Source of the DNA: Botrytis cinerea B05.10
Lineage: Eukaryota; Ascomycota; Leotiomycetes; Helotiales; Sclerotiniaceae
DNA: 64,000 bases
Assembly: GCF_000143535.2 (NCBI RefSeq)
Contig: NC_037310.1
Coordinates: 2,542,001-2,606,000 of the forward strand
Direction of reading: 5' to 3'
The translations under genes and the position numbers were made by a program. Below the pieces are notes generated by a model. It made no database searches and was not told where the DNA came from. It worked only from the letters and a program-made list of their open reading frames with translations. Positions 49,004-60,344 of this stretch are shown one piece after another (position 1 is the first letter of the stretch; every line of letters starts with the position of its first letter).

Positions 49004-49049
<46 letters not shown>
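49004..49049 (+). repeat. (GA)n microsatellite
   Basis: About 23 tandem ga dinucleotides, non-coding. Confidence 0.9.
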
Positions 49050-49053
<4 letters not shown>

Positions 49054-49417
49054 AGTGCATCACCGAGGAATTTTTAAAATTGCGTTGCAGAAATACAAAA
49101 GGGAGAGGAAAGAGGAAAAGATAGGAGATACAAGATGAAGCATACCCGCTCCACAAACACAATCGAAGAAAACTCGTCAAATACGCGAGCGAGGGAAGTT
49201 CATGCCCACCCGAGTGTGGGTCTCAAGTAGTGATTTAGGAAAGGCGTGTGAGGGTCTATAAACTGGAATTCATTCTGTGTGCATATATATGTATATATTT
49301 CACAATGCGTGCGATTCATCATCCATCTATGCATCCATCCGCCTATGAGCAAAGAATCGGATAAAAACGGGAGTTTTTCTATTGCTGATTGAAGGAAGTC
49401 ATCGATTTCTTGCAACA

Positions 49418-49454
49418 ACAAGAAGAAGAAGAAGAAGAAGAAGAAGAAGAAGAC
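49418..49454 (+). repeat. (GAA)n microsatellite
   Basis: About 12 tandem aag/gaa trinucleotides, non-coding. Confidence 0.9.
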
Positions 49455-49779
49455 ACCTAGACCAACACAGCACACCATAGCACACCACAGCACAGTACGT
49501 TACAGTACAACACATCTCGCTATGTAAATAATGAGAAGGGAAAAGAAGAGAAGACTAAATACCAAAATAAACAAACAAACACACAGATCAATCAAACCCT
49601 CAAAGTAACATGCATGCAAGCGGCGGCGCGGAAAACATTCTTCACAACACCGTGTGTAGATATTAGCAGGTTCTGTCTACTCTTGCATCACTATCGATGT
49701 GAGATTTCCTGGATTTCTGGATTCTTTTGATCTTGTATTTGAAATGAAGAAGAAGAAGAAGAAGTTTTGAATATATTAA

Positions 49780-49801
49780 GAGAGAGAGAGAGAGAGAGAG
49801 A
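49780..49801 (+). repeat. Second (GA)n microsatellite
   Basis: About ten ga units, 20 bases after a short (GAA)n run at 49746-49764. Confidence 0.85.
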
Positions 49802-52800
49802 TGCAATATAGTTTTATTTCATCTATTTCAATGAAGCTTTTCAGTTTCTTACCATGATTGATTTCATTTCTTCTAGTTTTATCCATCACCTTTTCACTAT
49901 TTGCTGATTGATAGTTTTGCAGTGGCCATTGGTTTTTCTTTGGGAGCGGGAGATCGAAGGATGGGGTGTCTTCACACGTCGAATTTAGATCTCTATTTTC
50001 TTGGCATCGCTAGATATTATTCTTTCTTTCACTGGCCCAAGCAATTGTACCTCAGATGTAATTCGCACAATTTGTATCAAGAGATCACATCGCATCAACC
50101 AACTTAAAAAGGGAAAATATGCAAAGCAGTATTATTCTCAACACCAAGGCCCGATATTTTTTGACGACTACCCGACTCACAGAATTTCTTGGTGTATACC
50201 AAAATTTCATACTGATCCCGGACGAAAGAGCTATAAGTCATGAAAGAAAAGCAGTCAAGGGCTATGATTATTCGGTCTCCAGTCCAACAGTCCAGTCCAA
50301 CAGTAGGTAGTTCTTGATTTTGGGAATGATAATACACGTGGACTGCAGTGCATACATCCTAGGTACAGACCAAGAGAGACCTTTTGATTAGTTAGAAATC
50401 TTAGTATTCCCTGCGCCTTAATTCTGAACGTTCAACGGCCAGCGAATAGAGGAAAGTGTGAAATCAATACCTAGAACTTTGAGCATTGACTGCCTAGTAG
50501 TAATGCGGGGTAAGACATGGCATGGCATCTTGGGAATTTAGCTGAAAATTAAGTTTGGGGATTTTGTTGTCAATGCAGCTTTGTAATTCACTCCCTCGAG
50601 CTTGCAAAATGCGGTTCATCGCGATTGTCAATTTTAACAGGATAGGTTCGGATTAGGAATAGTTTGCTTTGAAATGTTCGACGGTGAATTACGTGAATTT
50701 CACGTAGCCACCTTGAGAAATGTTGAATATGTTAAGGAAAAAGACTTTGGTTGAAGCCTTGCATCTTGAGGACACCAAAATGTGAAAGAAGAGAAACTCC
50801 ATTTGTGTTGAAGATTTTTGAGCACACAAATCCTTACCACTTGGCCCCAGGAGTATATTCTTAGGCCATATGGCCAAGTTGACACTGATGACTTTACACT
50901 AGAATCAAGACATTCAATATGAAAGCAATGCGAGGGAATATTGTATGAATATAAGCATGACTCAAACTCTTTTACGCATGAGATAAAACTAACCAAGAAG
51001 CCTCATGTCTCGAGAGGCAGTGTTCAATGAGACCCTTGAAGCATAAGGTTTGAGTTCTTTGTCGGTCAAACTCAATAAAACAAACGAAGCTCATACGATG
51101 ATCTTATTAGTAGTCCAACACTAGATTCTTCATAATACGCTCAGCTCCATTGGGTTGGATTCGGATACATGCCCACGTACCGACAGTCCGAAGATTGATA
51201 CCAGAGATATCTTTCCATGTCCTCAAGAACTCTCTTTTACGTGCAACACTTGGCATGAAAGTATAACCGATTCCTTTAGGTTCAGTGTCGGGAACAAAAA
51301 GATATGCAGATAAAGAATACTGGTTAGTGTCAGGTCATGCGGATGCTTGACGGTGATATCACGTGACCGAAAATGAATAACACACAAAGAAGCCTCCCTT
51401 TCTTTCCATTTCAACTCGGACAGAGCACTGGATCACCGAGAATCATAACAGATCATGTCGTTGAACATGAGATTATCTAGTTGAGACAACATTGATGACT
51501 TCATCTAAATTCCATTCCCTTTTTGAAAGGATTTTCTACCTTTTCGGCACGAGTATCATACTCCAAAGTAATGATTGGATGGCTGTAAAAGTGCCTTTGT
51601 TGAACCACGAGAAAATGAGGGATTGAGGAATCGAGGAATCGAAGCTTGCATGTTAAAAATGGAAGCTTTTATTTATCGATGTTGAATTCGTGCAATCAGA
51701 AGCCATAGCACAACGTTAGAGGGGTTTCTAACCTCGCATTTCGAGCTTCGGGTGGCTTCCAAGTGGACACTATTGATTCGTCACAACATTTAATTGTCGC
51801 TTCGCCTCCACTCAAAGCTTGCGGTTGTCTCGGAAAATGGCAATCATCGACGAATTCGACATTGATCTTCTTGGGGGCCTTTGATGATCCTGAAGATCGA
51901 ATGGAATATCTGGCTGATGTATATGAATTAAGGAGTCGATTTTCCCTTGTTGTTGTTTCAACAAATTGGATGAATGTGTGATGACCCTTCATAGCTTTCC
52001 ATGCCTTTCTCTCGGCGTTTACTCTCGATGTGGAAAAGGACGATCATTCGTCATCGTGGGCAATGCTTTTGATAGCAACGGCCCAGAAATTGACAAGAAA
52101 GCTTAACACACCATCCGAGAGAAAGTATATGAAGTAGATATGCATACTTATGAGAAGCTGCATCGATTGGATTGGTGCACCGTACAAGAAATCCACCAGG
52201 CGTATGCAAGATTATCTTGTCCAGGCGTGTGAAAGATTCCCTGGACCACTTAAATCTGGGGAAAGGTCCACCAAAGCATGTAGTGATTTTTTAATAGATG
52301 CCACACGGCAGATGTAGAAAAGTGGAAAGTGGTGAGTGGAAAGTTGAGAAAAAGGAAGGGGGCAGTTCTGGCCAGCAGACGAATGAGAAGAAGACGATAT
52401 GCTGTGTAAAGCTTGCAAGGCCTTGTCCAAGCTGATTGAAAGTTTTGATGGGGGTTCTTTGTCGTTGCTGATCTCAATCGTGAGCAATCAGACACAATTC
52501 CAAGAACAAGCACTGACTAGTGAATGCATCGACCCCACGGAGGATGGGAAGATCAACGCCAACCCTTTTTAATATGGGGAGGAAAGTGGAATTCAAGTGG
52601 AAATTCAAGTGGAAATTCAATCAATAATCTAGATGATCTGATGAAGAGCGAGAGGGAGAGTACGCGTATCTAGAAGTCATGAGCATTATCAATCGGATGT
52701 TGTGGCTTTCGGATAATGCCGATGTGATAATCATCCTACGGCCAGGACCCTCTGCTTCCTCAGGGAACAAACACAAGAGGCCTGCAGATGAGTGAGTTCA

Positions 52801-53520
52801 TGGGAAAATCCATACGATTAATCGTACTGTATATCCTCTATCGACTATAGTATATACGGGTAATCACGCAATGATACGCAATACGACCGAGATGATGCAG
52901 AATATGTGGTCTGTCGGTAGTTATTGAATGTATCAATAACCTACCTAGGTAGATATTATCAATCATCTAATAAGAATTCGCTTCACGTGAGAACGGTCTC
53001 TTTCGGTAGATAGATGGATGCGAATAGATCAATATGGAATACACATGAGACAAATATTAAACAAATGGATCAATCATGGCCATAATCATAGTAATCGTAG
53101 CAATAATGGTAATCAGCGACAATCACAAGATACAAAACAAAGAATATGATGATATATCTATCCCAAGCTCCCTCCTACTCTCTACCTCCGACATTCGCAC
53201 AGAGACCGCTTCCTTGCGGTTCCTTGTCCAAAACGACGTCAGATCCAGATCGGGCCTAGTCTTCCAGATTTAGCACCCTTTGGCATGATTCTCTTTGCGG
53301 GGAAGGCCTTAGCGACTGCAGACTAGACAGGGATGGCGGGTCTAGCGTCCTGTGGGCAGTGTGTCCTTCGTGGTTGCTGTGAGTCTGTGAGTGAATCACC
53401 TTAAGAGCTTAACACCGCAACCCCTTCCTCTTCTCCCCCCTTCCCCTCCCAGCTTCATACTTCATAAGTCGATCGGATCCCTCTCTCTTACGCCATTTTA
53501 TATATCAATGGACGAGTGAA

Positions 53521-53577
53521 TCTTCTTCTTATCTCTTCCCTCTTCCCTCTTTCCCTCTTTCCCTCTTTCCTATAAAT
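53521..53577 (+). promoter_or_regulatory. CT-rich tract followed by TATA-like box, probable promoter of the 54128 gene
   Basis: Fifty bases of nearly pure C/T (tctt and ccctcttt units) end directly at tataaat (53571-53577). CT-rich stretches beside TATA-type motifs mark start regions of strong fungal genes. The start codon is 550 bases downstream, implying a long leader or a leader intron. Confidence 0.4.
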
Positions 53578-54127
53578 CCATCCACACCAAATCAGAACAC
53601 TTTTCTTCATTCCCCAACAGACAACTTCTACTTCACACCTTCCTTCTTTCTCCCTTGCCCGTCTAGAATTCTCTCTCTTTTCCACACACTCAACTCTACT
53701 GTTTCTGCACTCCATACATACATCATACACTGTCCGTCACGTCCATACGAAAGATCGAGATCTTACCCCACCTCACGCACATCCATACACACACACACTA
53801 TAAAGTTGCCAACCATTAGGTAGGTGACTTCAACGGAGAAACGAGAAGAAAAAGAACAAAGAAACGAGTGAGGATAGCTGCGTTGATATCAATTCTAAGT
53901 AATTTCAACTTCATTTCATCAACGACAAAGAAATCCTTATCAAACACAACACAAATCGAACATATCAGCTCACCCGTCACTCCGAGGCTGAGAGAGCAGC
54001 TTACGGCTATCCGGAGAATCTCTCATTCAATACTCGTCTAGGTTCAACAATCATACCATCAACATCGTCGACCTGATATTCGTCCAAATAAATTTCCTAC
54101 CTTTAAAGCTCCAGTCCAAGCGCAGAT

Positions 54128-54982
54128 ATGTCTTCCAACGCCAATAGCAACAACGGCGGCACCACGCCTCCAAACGAATCCTCCTCTAGACCCCGTCGTG
54201 GTTCCATCACTGCACAAACATTCACCAATATCTTTCGTTCAAACAGCACATCTGCCGGAGGTCCGGTCGGTCCATTCCCGGGTCCTGTTAGCACAGGCGC
54301 ATCTCATGATCACAAACGAAGAATGTCGATTTCTACACTGGGTTTATCTGGTGCATCTCCTACACAATCGTCGGCATTTCCTTTTGGTGGTCGACGTGGT
54401 AGTGTATCAACTACAGCTTCCGAATCAATTGACGAAAGCGCCATCGATGATGAAGATGGACCTTCCAGAGGCACACCAACTACTCCCTTTGCACGTCGTA
54501 TGTCATTTGGGGCTCAAGCACTTCGAACTGTTCGTACGGGCAATGGTAGCCCTGGCACAAATGGTAGAACTCCTTCTTATACTACTTCTACATTATCCCC
54601 CATTCCAGCAGGTTCAAAAGGTGGTGGTAGAGTAACCCCTCCAGGAACTCAGTCTCAACAGGCAAGCACGCAATCAAAACCCAGAACTCCCTCTGACTTT
54701 GCTTCTTCTGCTCGTCCAGGTGAAGGCGGTTTCAACTGGTCTGAGCAGCTTAGATCTCGTGCCGAGAGTCAAGTCTCTCAATCCCAACGTCCGATCATGT
54801 CGACCTCTCCCCCAAATAATCAAAGATTCAATGTTCCAATGCATGAGCGAGCTAAGAGTATTGGTGACGCCCCAGCTCCACCCACTTCCGCCATTCCTCC
54901 CGTCGCAGCACCAAAGCCCGCTCGAAAGCAACCAGATGCCTTCCAAGAACGTATTTTGAAGGGAGATTTCTACATGGATTGA
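54128..54982 (+). CDS. Ser/Pro/Gly-rich conserved fungal protein with four PKA-type RRxS sites
   Basis: A single-exon protein of 284 residues, mostly low-complexity and probably disordered. Four basophilic phosphorylation motifs stand out: RRGSIT, KRRMSIS, GRRGSVS and ARRMSFG, all in the first half. Between and after them are S/T-P sites (RTPSYTTSTLSPIP, KPRTPSDF). A better-conserved-looking segment follows (GGFNWSEQLRSRAES, then MHERAKSIG). The protein ends in FQERILKGDFYMD, a distinct charged/aromatic tail that is probably a functional motif. No signal peptide or membrane segment. I do not recognise a named family; a regulated adaptor or PKA substrate is a guess from the motifs. The start ATG at 54128 is the first in frame after a long leader. 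Confidence 0.8.
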   Translation: MSSNANSNNGGTTPPNESSSRPRRGSITAQTFTNIFRSNSTSAGGPVGPFPGPVSTGASHDHKRRMSISTLGLSGASPTQSSAFPFGGRRGSVSTTASESIDESAIDDEDGPSRGTPTTPFARRMSFGAQALRTVRTGNGSPGTNGRTPSYTTSTLSPIPAGSKGGGRVTPPGTQSQQASTQSKPRTPSDFASSARPGEGGFNWSEQLRSRAESQVSQSQRPIMSTSPPNNQRFNVPMHERAKSIGDAPAPPTSAIPPVAAPKPARKQPDAFQERILKGDFYMD

Positions 54983-56595
54983 TTATTATGGATACGCACA
55001 CAAATTTCCTTTTGTCTTTCTCGAGCAAGAGCTTGAAAATGACCGGAGTGGGTCTTTCAAAGTTATGGCGTTTATTGATCAAATGATTAAAAGGAACAAA
55101 GAAATTTCTTTACAACTATTGATTAAAACCATCCGCAATTGCTTTCGCTACAATATAACATGGATACGGAATGTCGGATCTGCAGAATTGGAGTTGAACA
55201 GACACAACGATGGAAACAGAAATAACGAAAATATTCACCGCTCTCGATAGAGCAAGAAATGGAAATAATATAGGATTAGGTGATCAGATATCGGAGCGTA
55301 CGCTGGACGTTTCATTCTCGAAATTTATTTTACTTCTTGGTTGAGGTTCAAGATGCTAGCTATAAGGCTTACTGGGCTCAGAATATGCTCGACGGAGCAA
55401 ACGATACAAGCAAAGAGAGGATTACTGAGCAGACTGGCGCTCTCGGACAGATTTGTGAGATGGAATATATGGATGCCTTTAAAAGATCCAGATTGATGAT
55501 TGATGAAATTCTTTGTATTGCTGGCGCTTGTACTTCGCTGGGATTGTAGGCGGATGGTTTGGCATGGCTTGCTTGCTTGCTTACATGAATGAAATGAAAC
55601 GAAATGTTGTTGGGGATTGGGACTGGGAATGGGATGGAATGTTTAGTTTATGCGTTTGAGCCTTTTACGCAGCTGGCCTTCTCCTTTTTTCCCAAATTGT
55701 ACTTTACATGAACAAATTAGCTAGCTGTTCTCGGTTGACTTTCACAACGTCGACGAGTGGATGGAATTCAAAAAACATGTTAAAATCGATATCACTCTCG
55801 ACCTAACTTTTTGAATTGTGACTTTTATGCAGATGTAACAACTTCCTTGGTGTGTGTGTCTTCATCTTTGCAAGCTTCGAAATGGTAAACCATCCATCAC
55901 AAGTCTGCCTATCTCCAGATTCTAAATAGATGGCGATAATAACAACCAATCCTGAACAGTATACTGCTACTATTACTACCACTCACCTATAACGTATAAT
56001 ATAATGTATAATGTATAATAACAACAGTTGATGGGGGCAAGCCCCCAAACCCCCATTTGCTCGCTGCGCTCGAGGTTTTTGGGATTTGGTTAGTGAGTAG
56101 ATACCCAGGGTGTATATGTATATTTCTTACTACTTGGTACTTGCTACTTACTACTTGGTACTACACCTGGGTGATTATGACTTAGAGATAGAGAAGCAAA
56201 TATACATACACACTTACATATAGGTAGGTATATGAAAGATGAGAGAAATTCGAATGCATGAATAATGATACAATGATAGGAAAAAGTCATAGAGAACCGA
56301 GGACTGGCGTCATTATTCACGAGTAAATTCTGGGAGTTGTATTAATTTTGTTTATTCTGCTTTGACTCTGAATCTAACGTCCTACATAGATATGAAGGGT
56401 TGTTGAATGGATGTAGGGTGCATACTCCTCAGTATGGTACGGTATATTCTTGCTCGTATCTGCCTTTCCCCTTCTTTACCACAGGAAATCATGGCTGCAA
56501 GAAATTGGTATAGTTATAATGTGGCCTTCGCTTCTTTTTCTCTATCCCTTTCTATCCCATGTCTGCTTTACTTTTTGGAAACTCGAACATTACGT
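54983..56595. other. Convergent spacer with a GC-rich hairpin repeat
   Basis: 3' side of both flanking genes. An ORF at 55280-55549 has protein-like sequence (EVQDASYKAYWAQNMLDG) but no domain or start context. Holds the dispersed hairpin repeat at 56033-56073 and an imperfect inverted pair (cccagggtgta at 56104 with tacacctgggt at 56162). Confidence 0.5.
56033..56073 (+). repeat. Dispersed GC-rich hairpin repeat, copy A
   Basis: Begins with ggggg-caag-ccccc, a perfect 5-bp stem with 4-nt loop, then aaaccccc, then gctcgctgcgctcga. A second copy with ~90% identity lies at 61629-61668. Both are in 3' intergenic DNA that is otherwise AT-rich. Confidence 0.8.
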
Positions 56596-57843
56596 TTACG
56601 ATTTAATCATGAAAATCTGTTGAACGATTAGTATTTAACTTTCACAAAGTAGAAAATCCCCTTGAAGCAACAAGAATACGAACCTGGTTCAAACTCGCAA
56701 CATCCATACTAGCCATCCTCTTCTGCGCAATATGTCGAGCTCGTATGGAGCGTATACCCATTGGCGTTGATCTTCCACTACTTTCTGAGACTATTGGTGT
56801 ACTTTCTTTGGTTGAGGTTTTGGATGTGGAGGGTGATTTGTGTTTATCCTTCTTAGATTTCTTGGAGGATTTGGAGGTAGAGGATGCTTCTTCTGTGTCC
56901 GCGCCTGCTGCTTCTTTTTCTTTTCGCTTCTTCTCTTTCTTTTCCTTTTTGCGTGCTTTCAAGGCGGATTCGTCCAAGGTTTCATCTTCTGCTTCAGAGG
57001 TAGATTTTGATTTTGACTTGCGATCTTTCTTAGATTTTTTCGATTTCTTGGATTCGGATTTGTCTTTTTCGTCCTCGTCTTCGCTTTGCCTCTTCTTACT
57101 CTTCTTTTCCTTTTTCTCCTTTTTCTCCTTCTTGCTCTTCTTACTAGACGTCTTCTCTTCGTCTTCCTGTTCTTCTCTCTTACGTTTCGATGACTTCTTC
57201 TTCTCGGCCACGGGTTCTGGTGATTTCTCTTCCTCCTCGTCTGAGCTAGAATCGCTTTCCTCACTACTACTCTCTGCTGCCTTCTCTTTGATCTCCAAAG
57301 CCTTCAGTCTCTCCTTCTCTCCATCAATTAAATCTTGAATCTTATCACCAATCAAAACACCTCCCTTGACAAATCTGATACTCCCCCATTTCCTCTCCGC
57401 GTAGATTGCTCTCTTCAAATCCTCCCTCCCTTTCTGTTCCTTTTCTATTTCCGCTTCTTCCTTTCCATTCAACCTCCCTAATAAGTTCTGGAAAACATCT
57501 AAACCTGTGCACTCCCCGTGCCCTACTCCACTCCCTATTTTCGCACCCAACCCTAACGTATTATCTTTAATCACCACACGAATATGCGAAGCATTAGCTT
57601 CGGTATGGAATTCTGCATGCGCGGCATCTTTTGCTCCAAGATATTCACCAGGTGTCCAGCCCTGTGATTTCATCATGCGATGGCCGAAACTGTCGGTATT
57701 TCCAGACCATCTTGTATTATTTGGATCGTGGGAGAGTTTTATTTTGCTAGAGAACCGTCTGTTAGTTTATAATCCATGATAAATAATCGACCGATAGCAA
57801 GCAATGGAGGGGCAACACACTTCTTGGGAGCAGCGAGACCCAT
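56596..57843 (-). CDS. PXR1: G-patch RNA-binding protein PXR1 (Gno1), ribosome biogenesis
   Basis: Three exons on the minus strand: 57821-57843, 56684-57746 and 56596-56616, 368 residues. Pxr1 works in the nucleolus with the helicase Prp43 in rRNA and snoRNA processing and can inhibit telomerase. Exon 1 encodes only MGLAAPK plus two bases. The G-patch follows (KIKLSHDPNNTRWSGN, then MMKSQGWTPGEYLGA and NTLGLGAKIGSG, residues ~10-80). Next are FQNLLGRLNG, WGSIRFVKGGVLIGDKI and a very long Lys/Glu/Ser-rich tail (KKSKKEKKEKKEKK type), characteristic of the family. The last exon gives IFMIKS after NQ, the usual Pxr1 end; without splicing the frame would stop 13 codons later in intron sequence. 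The gene is divergent from the coiled-coil gene at 58219. Confidence 0.95.
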
Positions 57844-58218
57844 CTTTGCGGTGGAATTGGGTGCGTTGGTAAAGAGTTGAAAAGCAAAGAACGTTTAATG
57901 TTTTGGTGTTGATGGATATCGAGAAATTGGAGAAAAAAGTGGTCGGGAACTTTTTGTAAATTTTAGTGGGGTAGGGATATCAAGACAGTAAGCTAGTGTC
58001 TGATTGGCTGTGTTGGGGAGCTCGAATTTCACATGCATCTCATCTCGTTGTCGACTTTCACTCTTCACTCAAACATTTATTCATCCATCCATCCTCAAGA
58101 GCTCTCCACATCCAATATCTCAAATCTCCAGATCATCAAGAGTTCCTCGTCTCACTTTGGTACACACAAAATATCAATTTCTTCAACATACGATCCTCAC
58201 GTTCCAGTTCAATTCACC
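57844..58218. promoter_or_regulatory. Shared divergent promoter region, PXR1 and the 58219 gene
   Basis: 375 bases between two start codons facing away from each other; must hold both promoters and leaders. The right half is C/A-rich. No factor site assigned. Confidence 0.5.
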
Positions 58219-58803
58219 ATGGATGACGATGCAGGATCCCTCATTTCCTCCCAAGATTCTGTTCCAGATATGGATTTTGTTGAAAGAGCCAACCGGATGA
58301 TGGCTGATGTAACGATGCCTTTTTATATCTTCCTTATACTTGAACTAACAAGATATCCAGACGAAAAAACGCCGTGATGCAAAGCGTAACAAGATTGAAA
58401 ATGAGCGTGGTCAGCGCATCAAGGAAGTCAAGAAGAAGCTTGGTGTTTTGTATGAGAATAAGAGAATTCAAAGGTGTGTCTTATTCTCTCCCAATTCATC
58501 ATTTGTTTAAATCCTTACACGGGATGTGATCTCCCAATCACAGCTGTCGAACTCGAGCTTTGGCTTGCACGAAGAACTCATATGGTCTATCACTAACGAC
58601 CAGATAGAGCCAAACTTCAGAGAGCTCAGTGGAGACAACTTCATTCACTGGATAAGAAACGCCAAGAGCTTGAACGTCATATTCTAGACAGCATGAAAAT
58701 CGTCGAAAGCAATACTTTGAGCATAGCTCGAGAATTCAACGCTGTCATTCTTAAACGTTTGAGTGCCATGGAAAACCTGACCGATACCCAGGATGCTGCT
58801 TGA
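58219..58803 (+). CDS. Small coiled-coil protein, unassigned
   Basis: Reconstructed from exons 58219-58308, 58361-58473 and 58608-58803, 132 residues; too broken up to appear as one ORF. Intron 1 is 52 nt (GTAACG..CCAG, ACTAAC branch), intron 2 is 134 nt (GTGTGT..ATAG, CACTAAC branch 10 nt before the acceptor). The frame is kept through all three exons to TGA at 58801. The protein starts MDDDAGSLISSQDSVPDMDF, then has a basic helix (TKKRRDAKRNKIENERGQR) and a long heptad-like helix (KLQRAQWRQLHSLDKKRQEL, then HILDSMKIVESNTL). It ends LSAMENLTDTQDAA. No domain recognised; size and coiled coil recall small kinetochore or cytoskeletal subunits, which is only a guess. The start is supported by caccATGga. 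Confidence 0.7.
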
Positions 58804-59187
58804 AGATATACTCGTGGTGTACACTACGTTTTTGTGGTAGTTACTGATATTGTCATGGACAAGGTTGACGTCTAAGATTCAAACATTGCTATTCATTATT
58901 GCTACACACATACTCACTCATAGAACACTTACTTATTTTAGGGCGTTGAACACATGGAAAGGGAAATCTGGGTTGGGAGTACGGTCGGAAGATACCCCTG
59001 AGAGCTTGCTTATTTATATTGCACATTATTACCACAATTCAAACAATCATCTTTTCACTGATATGCAGAGTCCAAACACTTCCAAAGTCCCATTGAATTT
59101 TCCTTCCATAAATCTTACAATTCCTCATGCCGCTACCTTGGTATCTATGCAATACTATTTTACAATCAAAAGTCACATCCCCATCCA
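58804..59187. other. Convergent spacer
   Basis: 3' regions of the coiled-coil gene and SVP26. An ORF here (58850-59461) is antisense to SVP26 and not supported. Confidence 0.5.
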
Positions 59188-60024
59188 TCAAAACCCCGTA
59201 TCCTCCTTCCAAAACCCAACAATCCTCCCGAGTTCCGCAATTCCATTCCTGACCGAGTCAATAATAACCTTAGCAATTCCCTCTCTCTTTCCCTTTCCTT
59301 TTCCAGCTCCTTCTGGCATATTCGGTTCCTCACTCCCCATAGTCGGCAACACATTATCACTCGCAGACAAAGACACAAAGAGTGCGAACGGCGTCAACCA
59401 TACACACAATCCGAAATACGAAGCTATCTGCGTGAAATCCGGATATCCAGACGTATCGTAGATAGAAGTTGGGGTTTGTATAGGACCTGCAGCGAAATGG
59501 CGGAACCAAAGATAGTGGTTTACTATCACCAGAGCTATTGCCTGTCATTAGTTTTCTGTCCGAATTTGAGAATGGGAAAGGGGGAAGGAGAACATACCGC
59601 AAGAAATGAGAAATAGCGGATTGCTCAGATGGACCACTGGGAATCGCCTCATGTTCCCCAAATAGACCAGATGAGAAAGGATACTCATGACGCTTAATTT
59701 GAAACTGAATCCATCGACCAGACATAAAAGGGCTTGGATTCCAATAATCGCATATATCATTCGAGTCAAGAAACGCTTTGCCATCACCGTATGCTCTTCG
59801 ACGAGCTCGGAAAGATAGTATAATCCGGAGGCTACATCATATACAAAATCAGCATTTACACATACATACATACACAGATCAAAAAATAGCATCGTCAATG
59901 AATTCAGGAGACGCGTTCCAGAAACCCAAGCTCGAGAGGATAGAATAAACTTACCAATAGCAGTAGTCAGGAAACCAAACCCAACCGCCACGCCCAGATA
60001 TCCGACAATGGGTAAGATCCACAT
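59188..60024 (-). CDS. SVP26: ER/early-Golgi cargo receptor SVP26 (Erv26/TEX261 family)
   Basis: Three exons on the minus strand: 59955-60024, 59598-59831 and 59188-59534, 216 residues. Svp26/TEX261 proteins sit in ER and early Golgi membranes and help package type II membrane proteins such as mannosyltransferases into COPII vesicles. MWILPIVGYLGVAVGFGFLT is the first helix. Exon 2 has the family signature ASGLYYLSELVEEHT and on through RMIYAIIGIQALLCLVDGFS. After the second intron comes ALVIVNHYLWFRHF, also highly conserved, with the codon for the Ala split by the intron. The C-terminal ~60 residues are cytosolic and charged (GKGKGKREGIAK). Length is close to human TEX261 (196) and yeast Svp26 (228). 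The gene is divergent from BUD23. Confidence 0.92.
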
Positions 60025-60344
60025 GATGTTTGAAAAGTGACAATGAGATGTTATGAGTGCTGCATTCTGTTTTCCGATGTAGAAGTGTAAATAGGAGGGG
60101 TTCTAGTTAGCTGTTCTTTACCTACCCCAGATCTTCGGTTCGGTTGATATTCGGCACAGTTTTTCTGGTACTAGAATTTTTATCTTCTTATCGCATTTAT
60201 TCGGATCGAGAATTGACAAATTTGTGTGCGACAACTCAATTCACTTTGTTTCTTAGAAAGTTCAACGTCACCTCTGGACAGTAATCTTTCCTTGGGTATA
60301 TCTCAAAGACCAGATAAAATCAAAGTCAATCCCCCAACACAAAA
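60025..60344. promoter_or_regulatory. Shared divergent promoter region, SVP26 and BUD23
   Basis: 320 bases between two start codons facing away from each other. AT-rich in the middle, with no factor site assigned. Confidence 0.5.

Larger units (their letters stand above)
48027..54127. other. 6.1-kb gene-poor region with microsatellites and a long leader
   Basis: No supportable gene. Microsatellites cluster at 48886-49800: gtgagtgagtgag, (GA)n, (GAA)n and a second (GA)n. A 13-bp repeat (ggaaattcaagt) occurs near 52588-52620, and a gtccaaca-type repeat near 50285-50306. A plus ORF at 51763-51981 reads LIFLGAFDDPEDRMEYLADVY but has no domain. The last ~600 bases form the promoter and leader of the gene at 54128. 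Confidence 0.45.

Noticed and set aside
55280..55549. 89-codon ORF downstream of the 54128 gene
   Set aside because: Short stretch with plausible protein character, but no domain, no start context and position in the 3' region; too weak to call.
56745..57338. 197-codon plus-strand ORF rich in Phe, Ser and Leu
   Set aside because: Antisense of the Lys/Glu-rich tail of PXR1.
58850..59461. 203-codon plus-strand ORF
   Set aside because: Antisense to SVP26 exon 3 and the convergent spacer, without a domain.
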